From assembly GCF_014634805.1 (NCBI RefSeq), contig NZ_BMBS01000005.1, positions 1 to 64,000 of the forward strand: 64,000 nucleotides of DNA. The letters are read 5' to 3'. This document shows, piece by piece, positions 7,470 through 16,356 of the stretch. Numbering within the stretch: position 1 is the stretch's first letter; each line of letters starts with the position of its first letter. Under the pieces are notes generated by a model. It did not search any database. It worked only from the letters and a program-made list of their open reading frames with translations, and was not told where the DNA came from. Source of the DNA: Leuconostoc falkenbergense. GTDB lineage: Bacteria; Bacillota; Bacilli; Lactobacillales; Lactobacillaceae. Both the position numbers and the translations under genes were made by a program.

Positions 7470-10400
7470 ATGAGAAAACGACAAGCTTATCTAATGTTCT
7501 CGGGCTTTGCCTTGATGGCTATTGCTGGTACAACGGTTGGTGTCAACACCTATCAGCAGCATCGCCTAGCGCCCTACAAGACCGCAAAACAGCAAAAGGT
7601 GCAGACGGTCGTCCAGAACTTCCCGACAGCGGTTGTCAAAACTAAAGCACAAAAAGCTGATGATTTGAAAACAAAAGGGATTGAGACGCCTTATGACACG
7701 CAACTCACTGCGCAAGGCAAAAAGCCTAAGGAAATGACGTTAGCAGAAAAGTCTAATACTTATGTCAAAATGACTTTGAGTTTGTCAGATGAGGCAGCAG
7801 CGCAAAAATCAAGCACCCCAAACCCTGACGGTACGTCAGCAACGCTAAATCGTATCAATCAAGCCGAGCAAAACGTAATTGACCAGCAAACGCCAATCAA
7901 AAATCGTGCCGAGCAAATCACCGGTAAAAAAGTTCTAAAACAAAGTGGGTATTTGGTCAATACTTTGTCGATTATGGCTAAGCCAACACAAGTGAAGCAA
8001 TTGTCAGCGATTGCTGGCGTGAAAGAAGTCCACATTCAAAGTGTTTATCAGCCGGCAAACTCTAATGATAATGATCTTGCCCAAGTGACTGACGACTGGC
8101 GTTCAGCGCATGGCGGCGACGGCAGTGGCATGTTGATTGCTGACATTGATTCGGGCATCGATTACACACACCCTGATTTGAAATTAACCACCATAGGTAG
8201 TAAACAGGCTAAGTTAAGCAAAGATAGTTCAAAACTGTTCCAAAAATTCAGTTCGTATGGTGTTTACCAGTCCAACAAAGTGCCATTTGCCCACAATTAT
8301 GCGGATAACATTGATTCTCAAGATGAGTTAAAAGACAGCGGTATTACTCACGAACACGGACAGCACGTGGCTGGTATCTTGGCGGCTAACGGTAAAGTCA
8401 AAGGGGTGGCACCTGAAGAGCAATTGCTGGATATGAAAGTGTTCAGTAATCATCACAATGGGGCGTCAACCGACTCGATTGTGGACGCCATTGAAGACTC
8501 AGTGAAGCTTGGCGCTGACGTGTTGAACTTGTCACTGGGATCATCATTGACTAACTATTCTAGTCTGATGCCAGAAACGGCTGCTTTAAATCGAGCGGCA
8601 AAGTTGGGTGTTGTCCCGGTTGTGGCAGCGTCAAATGATGGTCGAGCATCAGCTGAACAATCTGATTTACATACTGTTGCCCATAATCCTGAAGAAGATA
8701 TTTCAATTAGTTCCATGTCACTTGCTGACGGGGCTATATCAGTAGCATCAATGGAAGGTACGCAAACACATGCGTTGACGACAAACTTCTCAGATAGCAC
8801 AGGCAAGACATTTAGTGATAAAGTGCCGGTGCGTGTGTCACCAGGGATTCCAGATAACTTTTGGACGAAGGAACATACGATTAAGGATAATGATGTGCCA
8901 TGGGTTGATGGCGAGAGAAACTTTGACGAGACAAAAAAAGCCGATTGGTTTTCAAAAGGTTTCGATCGTTCTTCGGACGCTCATAAAATCAAAATCATTC
9001 AATACAATCCGGATCCTAATGCCGGTACGACAGTTAAAGATATGCAGAAGGCTGCAAAAAATAACAATGTCGACATGGTGATTTTAATTGATTATAAAGA
9101 TCGACCATTACCTGGCTGCGATTCTGCACCGGTAGATGATGAAAATGCACCTGCAATGTTGATATCCTATCAAAGTGGGAAACAATTGCTTGCTAAGGTA
9201 AGAGAATTAGCGCCTGATTATTATGAAAAAGAGGTACTACCAGAAGATGCAACAAATGAAGACGCTAATAAAAGAAAAGAAGTAGCAAACGCGTCGCTAA
9301 GTGCACCAACGACGACAACTTCAGATAATCAAAACACAGGCAAGATGAGTACGTTCACATCTTGGGGATGTACGCCAGACTTGAACTTGAAGCCTGATGT
9401 TACCGGTGTTGGCGGTAATATTTGGTCATTGTCTAATAAAGATTATGCACAAATGAGTGGCACAAGTATGGCATCACCATTTGTTGCTGGAACAGTGGCA
9501 TTGTTGAAGCAACAAGCTAAAAAACAACATATCAATCTTGGTCAAGGTAGCAACAAGTTCATCAAGAATATGAAGACATTGCTACAAAATACAGCACAAC
9601 CAGTATACAGTAAAGATGGTCAAGCTTATTATTCACCACGTCAACAAGGTGCTGGTTTAGTTCAAGTTGACAATGCTATTAAATCACGCACAGTTGTTAC
9701 TGATGCCAAAGATCAAGATGGTGCAGTTGATTTGAAGAGCTTTAGTGGACAGACGAAGACATTTAGCTTGAATATCAAAAACGTCGGTAATAAAGCAGCT
9801 ACCTATTCGATTAAAGGACTTGGTGGTGTGGCAACTGAAATTCGTACCACTGATTCCAAGTCACCAAACGAAGTGGGTATTCGAACAACCTATAACTCCG
9901 ACGGTATAGCATTAGATACAACCAGTTTGAATGGTGTTGGGACTTACTATTATCGTGATGAACAACCCTATCTCGATTTAGTGAGTGAGCATAACATTGC
10001 TAACGCTAAATTGACAACCAGTAAAAATCAAGTTTCTGTGCCAGCTGGTCAGACAAAGACGGTTGCCGTGACAGTCACTGTGCCAAAAACTCAAACTAAG
10101 CAGAGCTGGGTAGAAGGCTATGTTCAAGTTAAATCTACCAAAGACAGCGAACCTGCAGCCAATATTCCTTACTTTGGCTACTATGGTGATTGGGACGCAG
10201 GACAAGTCATTGATAAGCCAGCACAAGAAAAAGGATCAATTAAAGGCTGGGGTTATTTAGGTGATTCTCATTATTTGCGACCATTAGTCACAGGAAATAC
10301 GGGTATTGCTTCTAATGAATACGTTACACAATATACAAGTGATAATGATCACGCGGCTATCTCATTTCAAAAGAGTAGTGCGCATCAGTCAGCAGTTGAT

Positions 10401-12881
10401 TTAGAATACATGTTACGTTGGACGAAACAAATTGATGTTGACGTGTTGGGAGCGGATAAAAAGACCGTCCTGACGCATTTAGCAACTTATCAGCAGTCTA
10501 AGCCGGGACTAATTAGTACAGAATGGAATGGCACTGTACCAAATACTAAAACAGGTAAATCTGAAAAGGTAGCTGATGGGGTCTATTACATCCGCACCAA
10601 AGCCAAAATGTTAGATGGTGCTAAAACTGAGACGGTATTCCGTAAGTTAACCGTCGATAATATCATGCCGAAAGTTAAAAATGCACATTTGAAGTATAAA
10701 AAAGACGGGTTTCATTTAACTGCCGACATTGATGAAAAAGGTTCTGGTTTGTTTGACCTTTCTAATGATTACGTGGGTGGCAGAGTTGATTTACGTTTGA
10801 ATTCGATCCTAAGTTCTAATCAGTTTGACACACCTGAGAAGGAGAAAGCTTCTGGCTGGTTACACAATTATTTTGATATTCTTTTGAACAAAGACCAGGT
10901 TGAAAACTTGAAAAAGCAAGATAACAAGGTTGAAATTACTTTGCGTGACCGTGCTGGAAATGGCGATTGGTATGAAAGTCAATTTAAGCTACCCGTTGAG
11001 GGTACCAAAGAAACTAATACTCAAGTAGATCAATTGGCAAGCAAATTTACTGTTGATTATCAAAATATGATTAAAATAACTAAAGTTGATGGTGAGAATA
11101 GTAACTTGTCAATGGATGCAAATCGTGTTCATGTTGAAACTGGAGAACACGTTGATCCCAATAGTGCGCCAAGTGAGCATAAAAGTATCAACGCCTTTGA
11201 TTTAAAAGCAGTAGATTCAAAGTATTGGTCAATGCAAATTAATGGTTCTTGGAATCAAAATAAACAATTTAATGTCACGTCATTTGATAGTCAAGACAAA
11301 CAAATTGACCATGTTGCCGTGACGGCTAAAAAGGGTAACTGGTCAACAAGAATTAAAGTGGGTAAACTTGGATATCTTAAGTTTACTGACGAATCTGGTA
11401 AAGAGTTGACTAAGCCTGTGGTACCAGAGATTCCTGTTGGCGAGGGAATTGATACTGAAATAGATCAAACAGCTTTAGCAAACGAATCTCATGGTAAATG
11501 GATTAAGCGAGGAAATCATGAAATTCTTGTCGTGCCGTATAGTACAAGTAGCCTAAATATCAAAGGTGCTTTCACTGGTGCTCATATGCCAGATAAGGTG
11601 TTGATTTATAATAATCAAGTGATTGATAAGGAATCTGGCACGATTTGTGTTGCACACCCAACTTGGACTGATAATCACTTAAATATGCAAGTCTATACTG
11701 GACAGCATGGTCTAGAAAAGAATGTTGAGGCCACTAAATTACCTGCTGATGGGGCCTATAGTGGTCAGATCGGCCTTTGGGACGCACAAACATTAGCTAA
11801 CTTACAAAATAACAGTCTTAATCTATTAAAAAAAGCTAGCAACTATGAAGGTGGAGGATCAAAGGATTGTGCTAGTAACGGTCTTCAGAGTGTTCAGTTT
11901 ACTGGTTATGAAGCCGAGTATAGTGATATATTGCCGCGTATTGTAACACCAGCAGGTGGTGAAAACTGGTTTTTCAATGATGCTTGTTTACAAAAAGATG
12001 TTTCGCCCAACGATCCTTTGTATCACTATCGTTGGCAATTGTCTGATTTTAGTAAGACATTTAGCATGCCGGTCTATCGTTTACCAGAAGGCGAAAGCTT
12101 ATCATCTGTTAAAGACAATGGCGAGGAAAATGACGCAATTCTACCATTAAAACCAGAACACAATGCTGAGTCTTTGGGGCTTAATGATAAATGGCCAATT
12201 ATGATGATTGGTTCTGATATCGCAGTTACACCAAGCAACTTGCTTGATGAAAATGGTGCTCTAACGTGCTATAATCCATTCACACAAGATTATACAATCA
12301 CGGGTTATGCAATTCCTTCTATCAAAAATCTGCGTTTTGTCTTGAATAGTGCTAACCCAGACGACAAATCAAATCAAGTCACCATTAACCCAGATGGTAG
12401 CTTTAAGTTTGTAGCGCATCACGTTGGACCTGTTGTTGAAAAAGCGTTTGTCGTGAAATATGATCAAACAGTTCAAGGTGAAACAACTGCCAAGACACAA
12501 AAACATGTGTTGAAAACTAACCTGAGTCAACCAGCAATTCATCTTGACACTGACACGAATTGGGTGCAACGACCTAATAGCCACCATTTTGATGTCTACA
12601 CGACAAACACTAGCTTTACGTTGAGCGGGCAGGTATCTGCCTATAACACAGGTGTTGCTGTGAATGTCAACGGTGAAAATGTCTTTGTTGGTCAAACTAA
12701 CTGGGATGGTGCTAGCAAGTACGGCACGCCATATCTTGGCTTTTCCCCAGAGAAGTTCAGTAAGACTTACAAGTTAAATAAGCACGAGACTGCAACATAC
12801 AACATTATGCCATATCAGTTATCGGATACTGGTAATGTGGGTGATACGTATGAAGTTGTGGTTCATCAAGTTGGTAAGTAA
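7470..12881 (+). CDS. Giant secreted subtilisin-like (S8) proteinase, lactocepin-like
   Basis: The 1803-residue protein has an N-terminal signal/anchor (residues 5-25), an I9-type propeptide (about 95-195), and an S8 catalytic domain with Asp227 (DIDSG), His296 (HEHGQHVAG), oxyanion Asn389 (AASNDG) and Ser666 (GTSMASP). The wide gap between Asn and Ser holds a PA-like insert. Fn3-like and other beta domains fill ~740-1803. This resembles lactocepins (PrtP), which cut casein and other outside proteins to feed peptide uptake. Unlike PrtP it ends in EVVVHQVGK with no LPXTG, hydrophobic stretch or basic tail, so it is probably released or held non-covalently. Six Cys are present, which is unusual for an exported protein of this group. 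GAGAGAAG precedes the ATG; it is a single-gene unit. Confidence 0.92.
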   Translation: MRKRQAYLMFSGFALMAIAGTTVGVNTYQQHRLAPYKTAKQQKVQTVVQNFPTAVVKTKAQKADDLKTKGIETPYDTQLTAQGKKPKEMTLAEKSNTYVKMTLSLSDEAAAQKSSTPNPDGTSATLNRINQAEQNVIDQQTPIKNRAEQITGKKVLKQSGYLVNTLSIMAKPTQVKQLSAIAGVKEVHIQSVYQPANSNDNDLAQVTDDWRSAHGGDGSGMLIADIDSGIDYTHPDLKLTTIGSKQAKLSKDSSKLFQKFSSYGVYQSNKVPFAHNYADNIDSQDELKDSGITHEHGQHVAGILAANGKVKGVAPEEQLLDMKVFSNHHNGASTDSIVDAIEDSVKLGADVLNLSLGSSLTNYSSLMPETAALNRAAKLGVVPVVAASNDGRASAEQSDLHTVAHNPEEDISISSMSLADGAISVASMEGTQTHALTTNFSDSTGKTFSDKVPVRVSPGIPDNFWTKEHTIKDNDVPWVDGERNFDETKKADWFSKGFDRSSDAHKIKIIQYNPDPNAGTTVKDMQKAAKNNNVDMVILIDYKDRPLPGCDSAPVDDENAPAMLISYQSGKQLLAKVRELAPDYYEKEVLPEDATNEDANKRKEVANASLSAPTTTTSDNQNTGKMSTFTSWGCTPDLNLKPDVTGVGGNIWSLSNKDYAQMSGTSMASPFVAGTVALLKQQAKKQHINLGQGSNKFIKNMKTLLQNTAQPVYSKDGQAYYSPRQQGAGLVQVDNAIKSRTVVTDAKDQDGAVDLKSFSGQTKTFSLNIKNVGNKAATYSIKGLGGVATEIRTTDSKSPNEVGIRTTYNSDGIALDTTSLNGVGTYYYRDEQPYLDLVSEHNIANAKLTTSKNQVSVPAGQTKTVAVTVTVPKTQTKQSWVEGYVQVKSTKDSEPAANIPYFGYYGDWDAGQVIDKPAQEKGSIKGWGYLGDSHYLRPLVTGNTGIASNEYVTQYTSDNDHAAISFQKSSAHQSAVDLEYMLRWTKQIDVDVLGADKKTVLTHLATYQQSKPGLISTEWNGTVPNTKTGKSEKVADGVYYIRTKAKMLDGAKTETVFRKLTVDNIMPKVKNAHLKYKKDGFHLTADIDEKGSGLFDLSNDYVGGRVDLRLNSILSSNQFDTPEKEKASGWLHNYFDILLNKDQVENLKKQDNKVEITLRDRAGNGDWYESQFKLPVEGTKETNTQVDQLASKFTVDYQNMIKITKVDGENSNLSMDANRVHVETGEHVDPNSAPSEHKSINAFDLKAVDSKYWSMQINGSWNQNKQFNVTSFDSQDKQIDHVAVTAKKGNWSTRIKVGKLGYLKFTDESGKELTKPVVPEIPVGEGIDTEIDQTALANESHGKWIKRGNHEILVVPYSTSSLNIKGAFTGAHMPDKVLIYNNQVIDKESGTICVAHPTWTDNHLNMQVYTGQHGLEKNVEATKLPADGAYSGQIGLWDAQTLANLQNNSLNLLKKASNYEGGGSKDCASNGLQSVQFTGYEAEYSDILPRIVTPAGGENWFFNDACLQKDVSPNDPLYHYRWQLSDFSKTFSMPVYRLPEGESLSSVKDNGEENDAILPLKPEHNAESLGLNDKWPIMMIGSDIAVTPSNLLDENGALTCYNPFTQDYTITGYAIPSIKNLRFVLNSANPDDKSNQVTINPDGSFKFVAHHVGPVVEKAFVVKYDQTVQGETTAKTQKHVLKTNLSQPAIHLDTDTNWVQRPNSHHFDVYTTNTSFTLSGQVSAYNTGVAVNVNGENVFVGQTNWDGASKYGTPYLGFSPEKFSKTYKLNKHETATYNIMPYQLSDTGNVGDTYEVVVHQVGK

Positions 12882-12910
12882 ATTAACTTGAGGCATAAAT
12901 TTATTGCAGT

Positions 12911-12947
12911 AAACCGGTTGAATTCTAACAATATTCAACCGGTTTTT
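12911..12947 (+). terminator. Terminator of the S8 proteinase gene
   Basis: AAACCGGTTGAAT pairs with ATTCAACCGGTTT around a 9-nt loop, followed by TTTTGTG. Confidence 0.9.
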
Positions 12948-13097
12948 GTGTGATAACGCTTACAATTGATCAAAATTCCAACTTCACATTTTGTTTACAA
13001 AAACACCACAATTGTCCTGAAATCATGAAAATTTGTATACTGTACAAGTGTTTTTCACCAAATTATGACCATTTGGTCGAAATTCAATTCATAATTC

Positions 13098-13162
13098 GTT
13101 CATGGGGTAGACATATTTGGCGTATAAACTATATAAATGTTCAAAGAGTTCATGAGATGAAC
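13098..13162 (+). promoter_or_regulatory. Promoter region and inverted-repeat operator candidate of the 809-residue secreted protein gene
   Basis: GTTCATGGGGTAG (13098-13110) matches the element ahead of the S8 proteinase gene. TATAAA at 13123 or 13132 can act as -10. Immediately after it stands GTTCATGAGATGAAC (13148-13162), an imperfect palindrome with the same TTCAT/ATGAA core as the proteinase site, and a further ATTCAATTCATAATTC repeat lies upstream near 13082. The gene's AGGGAG (13175-13180) and ATG follow. Confidence 0.5.
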
Positions 13163-13188
13163 AAAAATGTGATTAGGGAGAAACAAAC

Positions 13189-15618
13189 ATGTCCAAACTT
13201 AAATCAGCGCTATTAATCAGCGTTGCTCTAAGCCCAATTTTTGTCAGTGCCACGCGTGGCATTGAAGTTGTGCACGCTGAGGTGGTTCAAAAGGCGGTGG
13301 CACAACAAGTTAAGAAAGCGGCAGAAGCTAAGCCGGCGCAAAAAACGGACGAGAAAAAGTCTGCCGACAAAAAGACTAATACCGTTACAGCGACAAAACA
13401 AGATGATTCAGGTACTACTGACTCGAATAAAGCAGATAGTGACGTAAAGAAATCGGATATCATCGCTTTTGATGATAAGAATTTCCAACAAAAATTCAAG
13501 AAGACAAACTATTATCAACAACAAAAAGCGATGTATGGTGAAAACAAGCCTACCTCTGATGCGACCTTAGCAGCTCAATCGGCCAGTTATATCGCTACAA
13601 TTATTGGTGAAAAGTTCATTGAAGCAGTCAACAAGCCAACTATTATGAAAGCACTTGGTTTTGCTGGACCGCTTGGTGCATTACTGGGTTGTTTGATTGA
13701 CTGGATTACACCAGCTGCAAGAAATAAAACAGACGAAAAACTCAATGAGATAAGTAAGAAGCTTGACGATCTTGGTATACACCTAGACAACCTTGGCAGT
13801 GCCTTATCAGATAAGATTAATCAAGCCTCAATTGAAAATAGAATCGAATCTTTTAAGGACAAGCTTAAAGATACGAGAACACCATTTGGCACCGTTGCTG
13901 GGAAAATTTCTCAATATCAATCAGGTCATCACATTAACCTTGCCAGTAAGGACAAAGATGATGTGCAAAAGTATGTGAATGAATACGCTGCGCTCTACCA
14001 TACCTCTGATTGGGGCTTCGATGATAAGAAACAACAAGCTGTAGAAGTACCAAAATCAGAGAATCTACAAGTTTTCAACGACTTTTGTAAGTTCGGAGCT
14101 GCTATAGTTAGCGCTAATTTTAAAGAAGAAAATATTTTCCGAGTAATGAGTAATTATGAATCGTTAAGAGAATTGTTTAATACGCAAACGTTCGCAACGC
14201 GTGAAGCATTTGCTGAATATGTCATGAGTCACTATACTGTATGGGCGAGTGATATGATGACAGCCATATTCTTTGATTACTTCCGTGTCAAAGGCCAACT
14301 TGATCAAATTACGGCAAGTGCTGAATATAAGGAAAGTGTGACGGCGGCAAAAACCAATGACACAACAATTGATGATGAATTTAAGAAAAGATGTCCGGTA
14401 TCATATACGTTGTTTAATGGGTTGAGGTCAAATGCCCGAGATGATCTAATGCGCTTAGGATATGATGTCGGCTCAGATAATGGTCATAATAATGCGTATG
14501 ATTTAGACGAATATGACAAGAATCATTGGGTTTATAAATATAACAACAGTAGTGTGTTCGTCGGTTCGCAAGAAACTAATATACTGGGTGCTAATGTGAA
14601 TGCTGTGGACTATGCTTATGCAACAGAGATTGAAAATGAGCCGGTTTATGGGTGGTCAAGTGAGTTGTCAGGTGAGGATCAAAATAAGTTAGCTGCGGCG
14701 GAGAAAGCAGTGGCGGATGCAAAAAGAGTGTATGATGATGCTTCGTTTCCTTCTGAAGAATATTGGCAAGCTCTCACGGCATGGAGACAAGCAGAAAATG
14801 CTCTTACGAAACTTGAAATAGTATTGAAAGCAAAATCAAAACAGCCAACCGTACTTAAAGACGAAAATGGCAACCCGTTACCAGGCAAACTCAAAGCTGA
14901 AGAAAAAACCTCAGACGACGGCAGAATACTTTTCTCATACCGCAATAATAAGTGGGTTTATAGTAAACTTGTTACTGGTGAGGCTGCATATGCTGCCAAA
15001 CATATGGTTGAAAATGATAAAAATGATTTTGACAAAGTTAAAGAACAGTGTGCTATTAGCACACAACAAGATGACTTTTATTTTAATGGTTGTTGGGAAA
15101 ATAACGCGGATCTTCCTAAAGATAAAGATTGGGATGCAGAATTTGAAAATGTTATGCCAATATCAGATATCAACATCTTAAATACTAATGCAGTTACTCG
15201 ACATAGGGGCGGTATTAACAGTGTCATTGCAAATACTGTAACTCACGAAGTTGATGGCATTCAAATGTTAGGCTTCCGCGGGCTCGGACAGACAAAACGA
15301 ATAAGTGGAGATAAGGATTATAAGCTAATAATTGATGGGGCAAGAACGATGTATGCACCGACCTTTAATATCGGATTGGGCTATTATCAGAACGATCAAC
15401 ACACGAATCCAACTGAAGAACAAAAGACGGTTTATCAAAACTTTCATTATACTGGCCCTAAGCCCCATGGTGAACCTTATGATGTGGAGTATAATGATAA
15501 ACACTACGATCAAGAAGACGTATCTTTCATTAAGTTAGTCAAAGACGGTGATAACGAATTAGGGGCGTTAAACAACGGTAAGAAGACTCCAGCTGCACCT
15601 GATCACTTCGTTGAGTAA
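13189..15618 (+). CDS. Secreted 809-residue protein of unknown function with a possible pore-former-like helical region
   Basis: I do not recognise a named family with certainty. A signal peptide ends near VVHA-EV (about residue 30). Then comes a Lys/Ala/Thr-rich linker (31-95), a helical region with one strongly hydrophobic helix (about 150-175, ALGFAGPLGALLGCLIDWI) followed by amphipathic helices (KLNEISKKLDDLGIHLDNLG...) to ~430, a second helical segment (~500-550, rich in Ala, Glu, Lys) and a beta-rich C-terminal part containing VDGIQMLGFRG. A hydrophobic helix within an amphipathic bundle followed by beta domains recalls alpha-pore-forming toxins such as the Cry delta-endotoxin N-domain; this is a shape argument only. 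Five Cys, no LPXTG, no transmembrane tail. It lies between the proteinase and a small protein and has a terminator of its own. AGGGAG precedes the start. Confidence 0.75.
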   Translation: MSKLKSALLISVALSPIFVSATRGIEVVHAEVVQKAVAQQVKKAAEAKPAQKTDEKKSADKKTNTVTATKQDDSGTTDSNKADSDVKKSDIIAFDDKNFQQKFKKTNYYQQQKAMYGENKPTSDATLAAQSASYIATIIGEKFIEAVNKPTIMKALGFAGPLGALLGCLIDWITPAARNKTDEKLNEISKKLDDLGIHLDNLGSALSDKINQASIENRIESFKDKLKDTRTPFGTVAGKISQYQSGHHINLASKDKDDVQKYVNEYAALYHTSDWGFDDKKQQAVEVPKSENLQVFNDFCKFGAAIVSANFKEENIFRVMSNYESLRELFNTQTFATREAFAEYVMSHYTVWASDMMTAIFFDYFRVKGQLDQITASAEYKESVTAAKTNDTTIDDEFKKRCPVSYTLFNGLRSNARDDLMRLGYDVGSDNGHNNAYDLDEYDKNHWVYKYNNSSVFVGSQETNILGANVNAVDYAYATEIENEPVYGWSSELSGEDQNKLAAAEKAVADAKRVYDDASFPSEEYWQALTAWRQAENALTKLEIVLKAKSKQPTVLKDENGNPLPGKLKAEEKTSDDGRILFSYRNNKWVYSKLVTGEAAYAAKHMVENDKNDFDKVKEQCAISTQQDDFYFNGCWENNADLPKDKDWDAEFENVMPISDINILNTNAVTRHRGGINSVIANTVTHEVDGIQMLGFRGLGQTKRISGDKDYKLIIDGARTMYAPTFNIGLGYYQNDQHTNPTEEQKTVYQNFHYTGPKPHGEPYDVEYNDKHYDQEDVSFIKLVKDGDNELGALNNGKKTPAAPDHFVE

Positions 15619-15661
15619 TCATATATAATTTAACAAATAAATTGAATCAGTATCATAAAGT

Positions 15662-15712
15662 AAACAAACACCTACAAGGCAATGCGCTCTTTGTCTTGTA
15701 GGTGTTTGTTTT
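15662..15712 (+). terminator. Terminator of the 809-residue protein gene
   Basis: AACAAACACCTACAAG pairs with CTTGTAGGTGTTTGTT, a 16-bp stem, followed by TTTATA. Confidence 0.9.
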
Positions 15713-15836
15713 ATATTAATGATATGAACATCAATAACAGAATGCTATCAAATGATTGTCGATATCTCATATCAAGTTAATGTTATCATTGAGGGATGTA
15801 AGAAAAACTTTTGTATATGAGTGAATAGAGGAAAAA

Positions 15837-16112
15837 ATGTTTAAAACAGATAAACGCAATTATCTAAAAAAATTTCTGGAAAACCATCCAGATTTGAATG
15901 ACATTGAAAAGCAAGTGATTCAAAATAGTATTGTTAATTTAGGCCGCCCAAAAGTGTTGCAGGACAAAGAACTCACACATTTGACTAAGTCATTTCAAAG
16001 GCTTTCTCTGGATAGTAAGTTGTCCGATGATGGCAAAGTATTGTTGAAGCAGTTGCATAGAAGCGATTGGTTTTTTGGCATACTTTATAATTTGAAGTTT
16101 TTTGGTAACTGA
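15837..16112 (+). CDS. Small 91-residue cytosolic protein, function unknown
   Basis: The protein has no signal peptide or membrane segment and is predicted by eye to be mostly helical and basic (start MFKTDKRNYLKKFLENHP, end WFFGILYNLKFFGN). GAATAGAGGA gives a good ribosome-binding site and TGTATATG is a possible -10. Size, charge and placement directly behind a toxin-like secreted protein recall bacteriocin immunity proteins, which are 80-110-residue helical bundles, but I see no diagnostic motif and do not assign it. It is not in one operon with the preceding gene, because a strong terminator (15662-15712) lies between them. Confidence 0.6.
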   Translation: MFKTDKRNYLKKFLENHPDLNDIEKQVIQNSIVNLGRPKVLQDKELTHLTKSFQRLSLDSKLSDDGKVLLKQLHRSDWFFGILYNLKFFGN

Positions 16113-16254
16113 ATCATTGGTTCACGATTAAAACGGCCAATTCAAACCACGCTAATTAAAAAGTGCTCGATATCACAAAAATTCGAATATAGTTCACATT
16201 CTACCCGCAATAACTTCAAATATAACAGCTATACTACAATTATGTTAAAATTAG

Positions 16255-16296
16255 ATTGATATTGATATTGATATTGATATTGATATTGATATTGAT
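16255..16296. repeat. Seven perfect tandem copies of the hexamer ATTGAT
   Basis: Seven uninterrupted ATTGAT units occupy 42 bp about 60-100 bp ahead of the deacetylase-like gene. Each unit boundary also creates TTGATA, which resembles a -35 box. Perfect short tandem repeats change copy number by slippage, so the spacing between upstream sites and the promoter could vary between cells. Confidence 0.95.
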
Positions 16297-16302
16297 AATG
16301 TG

Positions 16303-16318
16303 TGAACTAAAGAGTTCA
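16303..16318 (+). promoter_or_regulatory. Inverted-repeat operator candidate ahead of the deacetylase-like gene
   Basis: TGAAC (16303-16307) and GTTCA (16314-16318) form an inverted repeat immediately after the hexamer array. The half sites match the GTTCA/TGAAC halves seen ahead of the proteinase and the 809-residue protein genes, but their order is reversed and the spacer is 6 bp. A -10 box is not clear. Confidence 0.4.
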
Positions 16319-16356
16319 TATGTCAATAATAATTGCGATGTAGAGGTTGATAATAG

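Noticed and set aside
8555-8806. Antisense open frames within the S8 proteinase and other large genes
   Set aside because: They are shadows of long coding regions with biased codons; none has a ribosome-binding site or family motif.
12850-12881. LPXTG or other wall anchor at the end of the S8 proteinase
   Set aside because: The last residues are VVVHQVGK with a clear stop and terminator; the other two frames give no continuing anchor.
16255-16296. Tandem repeat as a CRISPR array or replication iterons
   Set aside because: Units are 6 bp without spacers, no cas gene or replication gene is near; a simple sequence repeat fits better.
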